This document shows, in pieces, positions 27,007 through 36,202 of a stretch of DNA of 64,000 bases; the first letter of the stretch is position 1, and each line of letters begins with the position of its first letter. Made by a program: the position numbers and the translations under genes. Origin of the DNA: Lysinibacillus sp. OF-1. Lineage in GTDB: Bacteria; Bacillota; Bacilli; Bacillales_A; Planococcaceae. The stretch is taken from the NCBI RefSeq assembly GCF_028356935.1, contig NZ_CP102798.1, forward strand, positions 2,232,001-2,296,000, written 5' to 3'. The notes under the pieces are model-generated. The model had not been told where the DNA came from. It saw nothing but the letters and a program-made list of their open reading frames with translations, and ran no database searches.

Positions 27007-27960
27007 TTGGTAAAAAAAGTGCTGTTATTTGGGGATATTGGCATTGATGATACCGTAGCATTAATTTATGCCAGGCTCAATCAGGAAATAGAAATTGTTG
27101 GGTTAGTGGCAGACTACGGCAATGTATCGCGAGAAGATGCGGTATCCAATATTTATTATGTCATGAGATTGTTTAACTTCCCTCAAGGGATTCCCGTTAT
27201 TTTAGGGGCAGAAGTACCTTTAACTGGTGAACAGCCGACTTACTATCCAGAAATACACGGCGAACGGGGATTAGGACCCATTATTCCAAATGATGATCAT
27301 GAATTAAAAATTGAAAACTTTTTTGAAATCGTCAATATTATAGAAAGATATAAAAATGATGAACTAACAATTGTTAATATTGGGCGATTGACCTCGCTCG
27401 CAACGATGTTTATCCTCTACAAAGAGCTTATGAAACATGTCAAGGAATTTTATATTATGGGTGGAGCGTTTTGGGTTCCTGGCAATGTCACAACAGTGGC
27501 AGAGGCAAATTTTCATGGTGATCCGTTTGCAGTTAATATCGTGCTTACCTATGCAAAGAATGTCACAATCATTCCCTTGAATGCTACACAAAAGGCGATT
27601 GTCACGCCAGGTATGGTAGACTATATTGATTCATTTGGACAAACAAAAATCCTCAAGCCATTAATGGAATACTATACTCGCTTTTATCAAGAACGGGACC
27701 CCTCACTTTTAGGGAGCCCTGTGCATGATGCGTTAACGCTGATGGCTATAATGGAGCCTGACATGTTTATATATGAGTCCTATCCCGTAACTGTTGTCGA
27801 TAAATTAGAAGGCCCTGCAAGAGGGCAAAGCATTGCTGAAACACGGCCTTATGAAAGTATAAACAATGGCGAGAAAAAACATCGTATTGCCTTTGATATC
27901 CAATACGAGAAATTTTTCCACCACTTTTTGACGATCATGACAGGGCAACCATTGCAGTAG
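27007..27960 (+). CDS. Nucleoside hydrolase (IunH family)
   Basis: Inosine-uridine-preferring nucleoside hydrolase family, 317 residues, releasing the base and ribose from nucleosides in the cytosol. The calcium-binding N-terminal motif is altered, reading FGDIGIDDTVAL where most members have DTDPGIDDALAL; the paired Asp residues remain. The mid segment IVNIGRLTSLATM, GGAFWVPGN, NFHGDPFA and C-terminal SPVHDALTLMAI with its conserved HDA are typical. Start is TTG at 27007 behind AAAAGGGAGGA. It is convergent with the germination operon, stops only 1 base from it, and could influence germinant nucleosides, though that is inference. Confidence 0.85.
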   Translation: MVKKVLLFGDIGIDDTVALIYARLNQEIEIVGLVADYGNVSREDAVSNIYYVMRLFNFPQGIPVILGAEVPLTGEQPTYYPEIHGERGLGPIIPNDDHELKIENFFEIVNIIERYKNDELTIVNIGRLTSLATMFILYKELMKHVKEFYIMGGAFWVPGNVTTVAEANFHGDPFAVNIVLTYAKNVTIIPLNATQKAIVTPGMVDYIDSFGQTKILKPLMEYYTRFYQERDPSLLGSPVHDALTLMAIMEPDMFIYESYPVTVVDKLEGPARGQSIAETRPYESINNGEKKHRIAFDIQYEKFFHHFLTIMTGQPLQ

Positions 27961-27961
27961 C

Positions 27962-29086
27962 TTATTCAAAAACACCGTTCCGTAAAATCACAAAATCAAC
28001 ATGGACATTTACTTTCATATCTTTATACATCTTATGCCATTTTTCTTTAGTGAGTTCAGAATGTCTCACAGAGCTTCGGTATTTTTCACCGAAACCAAAA
28101 ATATCGGATTCGACTTCCTGACTATGGGCAATCACTCTTGATACTTCCTTCGACAATTTTTTCTCAATCGCTTTTTCTAGTGCCGATACACTTTTTGGGT
28201 CACCTTGGTTAATATCTGGGTACACTTCTAATACTCTTGACTTGATTTTGATGTTTAGGTCAAATGTTGGTTTATCCGCATCGATTAATTGTATTTCTCT
28301 TTTCGAATGAATCGCATCAAAGGCTACTGTGATTTTGTTGGCTTTTTTTTGAAGGATCTTGGATGGAACATCTTCGTTGTCCAGTATAGTTTCATATAGT
28401 CCCACTTTGAATGTGTCTCGAACGATTTTTACGTAAAAGCTATCTTTAACTGGTAGGGTGCTGACCATTTTACTTCCTTTAAAAAGAGCGACACCACTTA
28501 ACTCCACTAGCTCATCATCTCTTTTTAATATGGGCATAGCTAAATCTTTGCCAATTGAGTAATAATCGTGGGCAATTTGATGAAGCGTGGACGAAATCAT
28601 ATATTCCTGCTTGACGTTTTGTTCGATGAGCCTAAAAATATGCTGCCCAATGTCCTCGATATTTTTGTATTCGTATTTCAGTAATGGTGCTGCTTCGCCT
28701 TCCACAACTGCCATAAAGATTCCATTGCTGACACTTGCATTTTCTAGATTTGTATCAAGATAATAACGAAGATCCTCTTTCGCAAGTTCTTCACCGAACA
28801 AAATTACCCTCATTTGACCAACCATGATTTTTTTCGAAAGCTTGCGATTGGCTTCCATTCGATTCCCTTTACTTGTATCGTTTTCCGTTGTTAGAACTTC
28901 CACATTGCTTTGGAATTCAGGATTTACTTCACGTATGACGGCTGTCGTTGCAATTTTTTCTTCTTTTCCTATATCGTAGCCGACTAAAGTGGTTAATCCT
29001 ACTTTATCCAAAATATTCGTTTGGGCACATCCATATAAAAAAACAATCGATAGAAGAACCAACCATTTTCCTTTAAGCTTGTTCAT
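27962..29086 (-). CDS. Ger(x)C-family spore germination lipoprotein (C subunit)
   Basis: C subunit of a GerA-type germinant receptor. The N-terminus is a lipoprotein signal with lipobox LYGC (Cys20), so it is anchored outside the inner membrane of the spore. The NILDKVGLTTLVGYD start of the mature region and the C-terminal GFGEKYRSS segment are family hallmarks. 374 residues is usual. Third gene of the operon; its start overlaps the end of the B-subunit gene by 14 bases. Confidence 0.9.
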   Translation of the reverse strand: MNKLKGKWLVLLSIVFLYGCAQTNILDKVGLTTLVGYDIGKEEKIATTAVIREVNPEFQSNVEVLTTENDTSKGNRMEANRKLSKKIMVGQMRVILFGEELAKEDLRYYLDTNLENASVSNGIFMAVVEGEAAPLLKYEYKNIEDIGQHIFRLIEQNVKQEYMISSTLHQIAHDYYSIGKDLAMPILKRDDELVELSGVALFKGSKMVSTLPVKDSFYVKIVRDTFKVGLYETILDNEDVPSKILQKKANKITVAFDAIHSKREIQLIDADKPTFDLNIKIKSRVLEVYPDINQGDPKSVSALEKAIEKKLSKEVSRVIAHSQEVESDIFGFGEKYRSSVRHSELTKEKWHKMYKDMKVNVHVDFVILRNGVFE

Positions 29087-30194
29087 TCTTTTTCACCTTC
29101 TTTGATGTGAGGTTCTTCTTCAGTAGGGCGATTGGCCATAGCACAAGAGGGTAGACAAAGATCACAAAAAATGCCACTTGTCCAAACACCGTGTTGATTG
29201 TATTGATCTGTGTGCGTGTTTGAATAAGTAATGTTCCAATGAAAACAAAGAACGAAAGTATCCAGACAAAAGTCGTTCCACTTATATTGACTAATCGAAT
29301 TGCTCCCCGATAGGCCGCCCATAAATACAGACAAAGATTAGGTAAAATAATCAACATCCAAAAACAAACGGCTACAAATTCAAAGCGTTCCATGAAAGGG
29401 AAGCTAATAAAGCTAAACAATGTCAAAGTTGCCCAAATTGTTTTCAGTAGTTTGCCTTCACTGTAGTAGGTGATAGACACCAGCATGACGGCTAAATAGA
29501 TGACCGTTGAAGCCAATAACCCTAAATGGACAGGTTTTCTAACATTTTCCTTGTCTTTCACAAAGGGATAAATCACGTTCAAAATTTCAAAGCCAATGAT
29601 GGTAAAAGTCATCGAATGGGCACCCTTTAAAATCGAGCGAAAGTCGTTTTCTAAAATAGGAAAGAGACTTTCTGCTGAGGAATACTTCAAAGGGAAGGCT
29701 AACATCGGCATAATCCATAACGATAGGATGATACTAAAAAAAGACACCCCAACAATTACTCGAAGCCCACCCGTAAAGGCATAAATAATAATGATTAATA
29801 ACGTAGCAGATAGAAACCATGTCCCAATACTTGGGAAAATCCATGCTTGTATAACTTCTATATAGTTTCGCAAAACGGAAAAGAATGCTACAGAACAATA
29901 GATGACATACATAACATTTAAAAAATTGCCAATCCATTTGCCAAAAATATCGATTTGAATTCCATATAAATCATTGGAGCCATAGATCTCTAAAGTTTTA
30001 ATCATACAAAATGTGACGATATGTGTAGCAATACCAGCCAGTAGAACTGAAATCCATGCATCTTGTCTTGCATCCTGATAGATAATGCGTTGAAATCCCT
30101 GTATACCAACCCCAATTTGTGCACCGTGTACCACAAAAAAAAGCAAATAAGCATTGATCATATCTTTAGGGCTAAGTTGTATAGGTTTTGCCAT
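29073..30194 (-). CDS. GerAB-type spore germination permease (B subunit)
   Basis: Integral membrane B subunit of the germinant receptor, APC-superfamily fold, 373 residues with about ten membrane segments. The opening motif QLSPKDMINAYLLFFVVHGAQIGVG is typical of endospore germination permeases. B subunits bind the germinant, so this gene should decide ligand specificity. It lies between the A and C genes, with 16 bases to the A gene. Confidence 0.9.
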   Translation of the reverse strand: MAKPIQLSPKDMINAYLLFFVVHGAQIGVGIQGFQRIIYQDARQDAWISVLLAGIATHIVTFCMIKTLEIYGSNDLYGIQIDIFGKWIGNFLNVMYVIYCSVAFFSVLRNYIEVIQAWIFPSIGTWFLSATLLIIIIYAFTGGLRVIVGVSFFSIILSLWIMPMLAFPLKYSSAESLFPILENDFRSILKGAHSMTFTIIGFEILNVIYPFVKDKENVRKPVHLGLLASTVIYLAVMLVSITYYSEGKLLKTIWATLTLFSFISFPFMERFEFVAVCFWMLIILPNLCLYLWAAYRGAIRLVNISGTTFVWILSFFVFIGTLLIQTRTQINTINTVFGQVAFFVIFVYPLVLWPIALLKKNLTSKKVKKNEQA

Positions 30195-30210
30195 TTATCT
30201 CACCTTCAGT

Positions 30211-31731
30211 TCAACTTTTTTCCGGTTTTACAGGCTCAGGCTCGAATTTATAATCATCCTTCGGTCTTGTTAAAGCAGGTCTTTTTGCTGTTAAGGGAAT
30301 AGGCATTCTGATAATACTATCCCGCATTTCCTTCAATCTTGGTGGGTAGAAAGGAGACATATATGGTGCTCCCAAGCTTGTCTGGCGTAACAGATGGATA
30401 AGAATAAAACAAAAAGCCAGCATGATGCCGTAAAAACCCCAAAATCCTGCAAGTATAATAATAGGGAAGCGAATAAGACGAACCACATTGCCCATCATAT
30501 AACTCGGTGAGGTAAATGATGCTAAAGCACTTAGTGCAATAATAATCAGTAAAATATTACTTGTTATACCTGCCTGTACAGCTGCTGTCCCGATAACGAT
30601 ACCGCCAACGATACCAATCGTTTGTCCAATTTTAGTTGGCAATCTGGCTCCAGCTTCTCTCAATAATTCAATGATAATTTCCAGCAGTAAAGCTTCAAAT
30701 ATCGGTGGGAACGGAACCAAAGCCCTCGATTCACTTAATGGTACGAGGAAGGCTTGCGGAATTACCTCGTAATGAAAGGTCAAAGCTGCCACGTAAAAAG
30801 GTGTTAAATAAACGGACAAAAAAAAGGCAGTAAGTCGCAATAAACGGAGAAAAGTAGCAATTTGCCATCTTAAATTTTGATCTTCCTGACTTTGGAAAAA
30901 CTCAGTAAAGGCTTGGGGGCCAATGATGGCCATTGAGCTACCATCTACAAGAACGCCCACCTTGCCATCTAAAACCGCATCACAAAATCTGTCAGGTCTT
31001 TCTGTCAGCAGCATCTGTGGGAAGACTGATAATGAATTATCATCAATCATTTCTGCTAGAACCGCACTATCGAGCAATTCATCGATCGTAAGGTCTGTAA
31101 TTCGCTGGCGTAACGTCTGGACCATTTGATCATTAGCAATCCCATGCATATATAGGAGTGAAACAGACGTATTGGTGCGCGTGCCAACTTTTATTTTTTC
31201 ATTGCAAAGATTCGGACTTACTATGTAGCGACGAATTAAGGAAATATTCGTTGAAAGACTCTCATTGAAACCAACCTGTGTACCAATTACTTGTGATTCA
31301 TTTTCAGGAGCTGACAAAGCTCTAGATTCTCGGCTAGCGATATTGGCTAAAATCACTTGTGAGCTACCGTCTACATGAATCACAACAGATCCATTGACCA
31401 TTGACGCTACAGTTTCCTTTAATAAACTGGCTTGACTTACTTCAGCAATAGAAAGGGCCATCACAATGTCCTCTGGTGTTTCATGTGGCTTGTTCTGTAA
31501 ACAGGCGATAATATCATTATTCAAAGATTGATCATCAATTAAGTTATCGATATAAATAAGGGTCAATTTTGGAGGAAGTGATTTAATAATTAAATCAGCT
31601 GGATCATTTGTTGCATTTTTGATTGATTGAATAAAATGTTCTGTTGTATGTGCAACCCTCACAAGATTTTCTTTAGGTGCCTCTTTGATGGAAGGTGGCT
31701 GTTGTTTATTGAAAGGTAGTTTAAATTTCAT
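30211..31731 (-). CDS. GerAA-type spore germination receptor A subunit
   Basis: A subunit of the receptor: a soluble N-terminal region to about residue 250, then four or five membrane segments and a C-terminal tail. The PDRFCDAVLDGKVGVLVDGS segment and VPFPPIFEALLLEIIIELLREAG are strongly conserved in GerAA/GerKA/YndD. The ATG at 31731 (MKFKLPFNKQQPP) gives 506 residues and has GAAGGGAG about 13 bases upstream; the frame stays open to 31842, so a longer start is possible. First gene of the operon; expression in the forespore is expected but I could not fix a SigG promoter. Confidence 0.88.
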   Translation of the reverse strand: MKFKLPFNKQQPPSIKEAPKENLVRVAHTTEHFIQSIKNATNDPADLIIKSLPPKLTLIYIDNLIDDQSLNNDIIACLQNKPHETPEDIVMALSIAEVSQASLLKETVASMVNGSVVIHVDGSSQVILANIASRESRALSAPENESQVIGTQVGFNESLSTNISLIRRYIVSPNLCNEKIKVGTRTNTSVSLLYMHGIANDQMVQTLRQRITDLTIDELLDSAVLAEMIDDNSLSVFPQMLLTERPDRFCDAVLDGKVGVLVDGSSMAIIGPQAFTEFFQSQEDQNLRWQIATFLRLLRLTAFFLSVYLTPFYVAALTFHYEVIPQAFLVPLSESRALVPFPPIFEALLLEIIIELLREAGARLPTKIGQTIGIVGGIVIGTAAVQAGITSNILLIIIALSALASFTSPSYMMGNVVRLIRFPIIILAGFWGFYGIMLAFCFILIHLLRQTSLGAPYMSPFYPPRLKEMRDSIIRMPIPLTAKRPALTRPKDDYKFEPEPVKPEKS

Positions 31732-31852
31732 GATGAATTGTAGGCTCCCTTCATTGCTAACTTCTTTTATAGAATTGTCTTGAAAGGGGTATTCTATACT
31801 TATTTCCTTCATTTTCATCATCAAGTAGACAGTACTTAACAAAAAGTGGTAG

Positions 31853-32127
31853 TATAATAGTATTCTTAAAAACAGAAGGGAGATCAGCCGTTTATGCTAA
31901 AACTAATTATCGCAAATTAAATTCCAATGAATTTAATAAAGGGGCTATTCTATAATTTTTTGTGAATTATAGGGTTTATTTAGTATGGCCCTCTTGCGAT
32001 AACGAAGAGCAGCATAATCCTGTCTGATCCATGTAAACAGAGATCATTGGTAGTTACTTAAGTGGCTAGCATTATTTTCTGTATATAACAAAGGACTTTA
32101 TGAGTTTGTTCTCATAAGGTCTTTTTT
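31853..32127 (+). promoter_or_regulatory. Leader-peptide attenuator upstream of the GNAT gene
   Basis: A -10 TATAAT at 31853-31858 is followed by a ribosome site, a 9-codon reading frame (31894-31920) and a 14-bp terminator hairpin at 32091-32127 with a T run, all before the GNAT start at 32195. TTATCGCAA inside the leader frame (31907-31915) is exactly complementary to TTGCGATAA at 31994-32002. That second segment can instead form a local CTCTT/AAGAG hairpin. This is the layout of ribosome-mediated attenuation; the inducer is unknown. Confidence 0.6.
31894..31920 (+). CDS. Putative leader peptide MLKLIIAN
   Basis: ATG at 31894 preceded by AAGGGAG (31876-31882, 11 bases away) encodes MLKLIIAN then TAA. 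The codons ATT ATC GCA pair with a downstream segment, so ribosome position on this frame could change the RNA fold. Too short for family evidence. Confidence 0.5.
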   Translation: MLKLIIAN

Positions 32128-32194
32128 CTGTTTTTAGGAGGTGAGTATTCCCACAATAATGAGCTAATAAAACATAAAATCGGAGGGAATAGAC

Positions 32195-33079
32195 GTGATA
32201 AAATATGAGTTAGTGAGTAATTATCGTCATGATGAAAAATTGAAGGCCAGCTTTAATGATTTAGCCATCGAAACATTCGGCTTAGATTTTAGAGGCTGGT
32301 ACAACAAAGGCTATTGGAATGATCGATATATTCCGTATTCTTTTGTTCAGGGAGGAAAAGTGATTGCCAATGCCTCTATTCATAAAATGTCTGTACTAAT
32401 AAATGGTCAACAATTAAAAGGGATTCAAATTGGTACGGTGATGACCGATGAAAAGTATCGCCATCAAGGTTTGGCTAAGCAGTTAATGCAGCATATTCTC
32501 AAGGAATACGAAGATGCCTGTGATTTTATGTATCTTTTTGCCAATGATACGGTACTAGATTTTTATCCAAAGTTTGGCTTTACACGAATTCATGAAAGCG
32601 AATTTAGCTTAGACCTCACGGAAAAGCCTATTCCACTGAGGGAGGATGCCATCGTCCGACAGTTGACAATTGAACAGGATCTAACACTCCTTGAAAACTA
32701 TGCGAAAAATCGTCATATCCTTTCAAATATTGTAGATGTTGAACAAAACGAGAGTTTATTAATGTTTTATTTCACCCTAGTATTCCAACATGCCATTTAC
32801 TATTTAGAAGATTTAGCAACCATTGTGTTAATGGAGGAAGAGGACGGGATATTAAATATTTACGATATCATCTCCCAGCAGGCAATCAATGTGGAGGCTG
32901 TGTTAGCAAGCATTGTAAAACAAACAACGAAAAAGGTGGTATTTTATTTCACACCTAACTTTGCGATGGACGACATGACAACAACCATCACACCAAATGA
33001 TGACGACGCCCTATTCATCCTATCGAAAAACCCACTCCTACAAGGTAACTTTATGTTCCCTTTAACATCCCATTGTTAG
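32195..33079 (+). CDS. GNAT-family N-acetyltransferase (two-domain, Eis-like)
   Basis: 294 residues with an N-terminal GNAT domain: strand GIQIGTVMTDEKYRHQGLAK holds the acetyl-CoA pyrophosphate-binding motif (Q/RxxGxG/A variant RHQGLA), followed by LFANDTVLDFYPKFGF, a typical C-terminal GNAT motif. The remaining half resembles the second domain of Eis-type acetyltransferases. Substrate unknown; the attenuator-style leader argues for an antibiotic- or stress-related acceptor. Start GTG at 32195 follows GGAGGG. A terminator at 33136 ends the unit. Confidence 0.82.
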   Translation: MIKYELVSNYRHDEKLKASFNDLAIETFGLDFRGWYNKGYWNDRYIPYSFVQGGKVIANASIHKMSVLINGQQLKGIQIGTVMTDEKYRHQGLAKQLMQHILKEYEDACDFMYLFANDTVLDFYPKFGFTRIHESEFSLDLTEKPIPLREDAIVRQLTIEQDLTLLENYAKNRHILSNIVDVEQNESLLMFYFTLVFQHAIYYLEDLATIVLMEEEDGILNIYDIISQQAINVEAVLASIVKQTTKKVVFYFTPNFAMDDMTTTITPNDDDALFILSKNPLLQGNFMFPLTSHC

Positions 33080-33135
33080 TCTGGACATGAGTGCTTTTAA
33101 CAAAAATTCATCAAAGCAAAAATAACATGAATACT

Positions 33136-33167
33136 AGCTCGTACCTTCAAAGGTGCGGGCTTTTTTT
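33136..33167 (+). terminator. Terminator after the GNAT gene
   Basis: Hairpin AGCTCGTACCTT / AGGTGCGGGCT with loop CAA and a run of seven T. Confidence 0.8.
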
Positions 33168-33253
33168 AGCCATTTATGATATTTTGTCAAATGGCTGTAA
33201 CATTGTTGTTTTACGATACAAGCATCACATGAATGGAATTGAGGTTAAACACT

Positions 33254-33796
33254 ATGAAAAAAATAATCATCATCTTATTTGCAGTAATGATAAGCTTGTA
33301 CGTAGCCAAACTATGTGGGCAGGACAATAACGATGAAATGAAATTTGTCGACGACATTGCGCCAATCGCTGTTGCATTACATCAACAAAACGGAGAGATA
33401 TTGCCTAGTATAACAATCGCGCAGGCTATTTTAGAATCCAATTTTGGACGGAGTGAATTGGCTGTCAATGCCAATAATTTGTTTGGGATAAAGGGACGGT
33501 ATCAAGGGAAGTCCATCAAAATGCCGACAATGGAATATCAAAACAATAAAAGCTATACAACCGAAGCTGAATTTCGAGCCTATCCTGATTGGAAAAGTGC
33601 ATTAAAGGACCATCGTCAGCTATTATTAAATGGAACGAGCTGGAATGCCCATCAATATGATGAGGTGCTGAAGGCAACCAATTATCAAGAGGCAGCCTAT
33701 GCCTTAAAAAAAAGCAATTACTCGACAGACCCTTTATATCCTGAAAAATTAATTGCGATTATCGAACAATATCATTTAGGAAAATATGATCAATAG
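33254..33796 (+). CDS. Secreted or membrane-anchored N-acetylglucosaminidase (GH73)
   Basis: Glycoside hydrolase family 73 peptidoglycan hydrolase, 180 residues. After an N-terminal hydrophobic segment (about 3-19, likely signal or anchor) come the family motifs: PSITIAQAILESNFGRSELA with the catalytic Glu, NANNLFGIKG, and the YTTEAEFRAYPDWKSALKDH loop. The ATG at 33254 has GAGGTT upstream and gives a clean signal; an in-frame upstream TTG/ATG at 33233 does not. The gene lies 12 bases before a two-component system with no terminator, so it may be the target of, and cotranscribed with, that system. Confidence 0.87.
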   Translation: MKKIIIILFAVMISLYVAKLCGQDNNDEMKFVDDIAPIAVALHQQNGEILPSITIAQAILESNFGRSELAVNANNLFGIKGRYQGKSIKMPTMEYQNNKSYTTEAEFRAYPDWKSALKDHRQLLLNGTSWNAHQYDEVLKATNYQEAAYALKKSNYSTDPLYPEKLIAIIEQYHLGKYDQ

Positions 33797-33808
33797 GAGT
33801 TCTATAAA

Positions 33809-34447
33809 ATGAATATACTCATTGCTGATGATGAATTAGATATGTTAAAGATTTTACAAAGCTATTTTCAAAGGGAGGGATTCACTGTCTTTACTGCTAT
33901 AAACGGGGAGGAAGCACTTGCGATATTTTATCAACAAAAAATTGATTTAGCGATTTTAGATTGGATGATGCCTAAAATAGATGGCATTACAGTTTGTCGT
34001 GAGATGAAAAAAACACAAAAAATCAAGGTTTTAATGCTTACAGCAAGGGACACTGGTGAGGATGAATTTCAAGCGCTAGCAGATGGAGCTGATGATTATG
34101 TCCATAAACCATTTTATCCAAAGGTACTCATTATGAGGGTGAAAAAATTGCTGCACATAGAGTCTGTCCAGCAACTAAAGGAAGTATCCTTCGATATCGC
34201 TAGCAAGCGCGTTTGGCGAGCAGGGACAGAAATTGAGTTAACCAAAACAGAATTCGAGCTGTTACGCGTTTTTAGCCAGAATCGCAGACAAATCTTAACG
34301 AGAGATCAGCTCTTAGATTTAGTGTGGGGACTGGAATATGTCGGAGATCCTCGTACCGTCGATACACATATTCGACGATTACGAGAAAAAATAGGAGAGG
34401 ATATTATCCAAACACATAGAGGTGTTGGCTATAGTACAAGCGAATGA
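33809..34447 (+). CDS. OmpR-family response regulator
   Basis: Receiver plus winged-helix output domain, 212 residues. Phospho-acceptor Asp51 (LAILDWMMP) with acidic Asp7-Asp8, Thr in MLTARD and Lys in YVHKPF are all present. The DNA-binding domain covers about 120-212 with VDTHIRRLREKIG recognition helix and GVGY wing. It overlaps the histidine kinase gene by ATGA. Target genes are unknown; the adjacent glucosaminidase is the nearest candidate. Confidence 0.93.
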   Translation: MNILIADDELDMLKILQSYFQREGFTVFTAINGEEALAIFYQQKIDLAILDWMMPKIDGITVCREMKKTQKIKVLMLTARDTGEDEFQALADGADDYVHKPFYPKVLIMRVKKLLHIESVQQLKEVSFDIASKRVWRAGTEIELTKTEFELLRVFSQNRRQILTRDQLLDLVWGLEYVGDPRTVDTHIRRLREKIGEDIIQTHRGVGYSTSE

Positions 34448-35784
34448 AGCAAAAAATTGGCACTAAATTAACCATTTATATCACATTCGTTGTGATTGTT
34501 ACGTTTACGATTTCGCTTGTCGTCAGCCAATTTTTTCTGCCTAAATATTATCTCTATCAGTTAAATAAAAAAGTAGCAGACGCTTATGAAACGTATCAGA
34601 CCAAGGATGAACCTAGCCTAGTGGAACGACAATTTGATGTCACAATCATCACTGTGCCTCTTGAAGGCTCCATCGATAATCTGAACGAAAATTTAAGACT
34701 ACAGCTGGCGAGAGAACAGATCGCTCTTAATAAATTTTGGGTTTCAGAAGAAGTGCTACAAGACATAGCTGGAGAAAAAATAGTAGGCAAACTGTATGAT
34801 CAAGGAAAACAAAAATCGAGCTTTCTTGTACATTATGCCAAAGAGGGAAATCAGCTTATAATGATTGGGGCCTCTATGGCTCATTTTACGGATATTGCTT
34901 CTTTTATCAATCGCTTTAATTTCGTCTTTTTAATTGCCAGTATTTTAGTAATTATCATGGTGACAGCCCTCTTATCTCGCAAGCTGACCAATCCATTAAA
35001 TGAGCTACAACAAGTGGCACAGGAAATTGGCGCACTAAATTTTCAGCAGGCAAACATTCAAACAGGTGATGAAATCGAAGAATTAGCCAAAAGCATTAAT
35101 AAAATGAGTCAAACACTGGAATCAGCCCAACAGCAATTAACGCAACGCAATCTGGATTTGAAGCAATTTATGGTAGGCTTAACACATGAGCTAAAGACGC
35201 CTCTTGCCTTAATCAACGTATATGCAAGTGGAATGGAAGATGGGATGGATGATGGAACCTATTTAACCGTTATTCATCAGCAAATAGATCGAATGGAAAA
35301 AATCATCACAGATATGCTTTATTTCGCTAGAACTGAAGAAAACGATTCGAAAGTATCCAGCTTTGATGTTATTCAGCTACTGCAACAAATCATTCATAGC
35401 TATCAGCCGCTGCAGGGAGATAAACAAATTTTTCTTCAATCAGAACTAACCGAATTCATGCTAAACACCGAGCAAGAGAAAGTCCATTTTATTGTAGAGA
35501 ATTTGATCAGTAATGCTGTCAAATATACCTCTGGTCGTGACATATTCATCTGCTTCGATTCACATGGTAGGCTAGAAATTACGAATGATACTACACTGCC
35601 AGATATCTCTAAAATATGGCAGCCATTTTATGTAGGGGAAAGCTCTCGAAACAAGCATATTTCAGGAACTGGTCTCGGTCTCGCCACAGTGAAAAGTCTT
35701 GCTGAACAATTAGGCTACACGACTAAATCCACATTAGCCGATGGGAAAATCACCTTTACAATTAATTTTTGGCAGAGGGGATAG
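34444..35784 (+). CDS. Sensor histidine kinase
   Basis: Membrane sensor kinase of 446 residues: membrane segments at about 11-31 and 160-178 bracket an extracytoplasmic domain of about 125 residues, then HAMP (about 180-230), the HisKA motif with His248 in LTHELKTPL, and HATPase_c with N-box FIVENLISNAVKYT and GTGLGLATV. It pairs with the response regulator just upstream (4-base overlap). The extracellular domain is not one I recognise, so the signal is unknown. Confidence 0.93.
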   Translation: MKQKIGTKLTIYITFVVIVTFTISLVVSQFFLPKYYLYQLNKKVADAYETYQTKDEPSLVERQFDVTIITVPLEGSIDNLNENLRLQLAREQIALNKFWVSEEVLQDIAGEKIVGKLYDQGKQKSSFLVHYAKEGNQLIMIGASMAHFTDIASFINRFNFVFLIASILVIIMVTALLSRKLTNPLNELQQVAQEIGALNFQQANIQTGDEIEELAKSINKMSQTLESAQQQLTQRNLDLKQFMVGLTHELKTPLALINVYASGMEDGMDDGTYLTVIHQQIDRMEKIITDMLYFARTEENDSKVSSFDVIQLLQQIIHSYQPLQGDKQIFLQSELTEFMLNTEQEKVHFIVENLISNAVKYTSGRDIFICFDSHGRLEITNDTTLPDISKIWQPFYVGESSRNKHISGTGLGLATVKSLAEQLGYTTKSTLADGKITFTINFWQRG

Positions 35785-36163
35785 TGCCTTACTCTTTACA
35801 ATGATGTAGATGGGGACTATTTCCTCCAATAGAGGAGCTAGACAATGTTTTCCACGAGGATTTTCTTTACATGTAGAGGTATTTGCAACAGAGTAAAGTG
35901 GGGCAGCCATTATCTATGCTGATTGAAACTCAACAAATCAATAAAAGTGATATCTTTTAGCAAAAATGAAGGTGTTCATCCCTCATTTTATCGATGGCTG
36001 TTGTGACTAATACTTCTTCACATTGAAAATAAGAACGTATTCTTCTCCTAATGATGTGCTATTTTATTCATTACTACTTACTAGTAAGAAAGACAAAAAG
36101 CCACTTAAGATTGGAGTAAAGCCAGCGTCACTCTTAGGGGATTAGCATCATCTTTCAACATGA
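35785..36163. other. Intergenic stretch, no gene seen
   Basis: About 380 bases between the kinase gene and a terminator. All frames are broken by stops and I recognise no remnant, promoter or structured RNA. Confidence 0.4.
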
Positions 36164-36197
36164 AAAAGGGGAGGTCACATGAAGTGACCCCCCTTTT
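36164..36197 (-). terminator. Terminator of the MFS gene (possibly bidirectional)
   Basis: Stem AAAAGGGGAGGTCAC / GTGACCCCCCTTTT with a 5-base loop and one mismatch; A/T tracts on both sides, immediately past the stop of the minus-strand MFS gene. Confidence 0.75.
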
Positions 36198-36202
36198 GTC
36201 TA

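Noticed and set aside
33091..33330. 79-codon plus-strand frame between GNAT and glucosaminidase genes
   Set aside because: It spans a strong intrinsic terminator and overlaps the start of the glucosaminidase gene in another frame.
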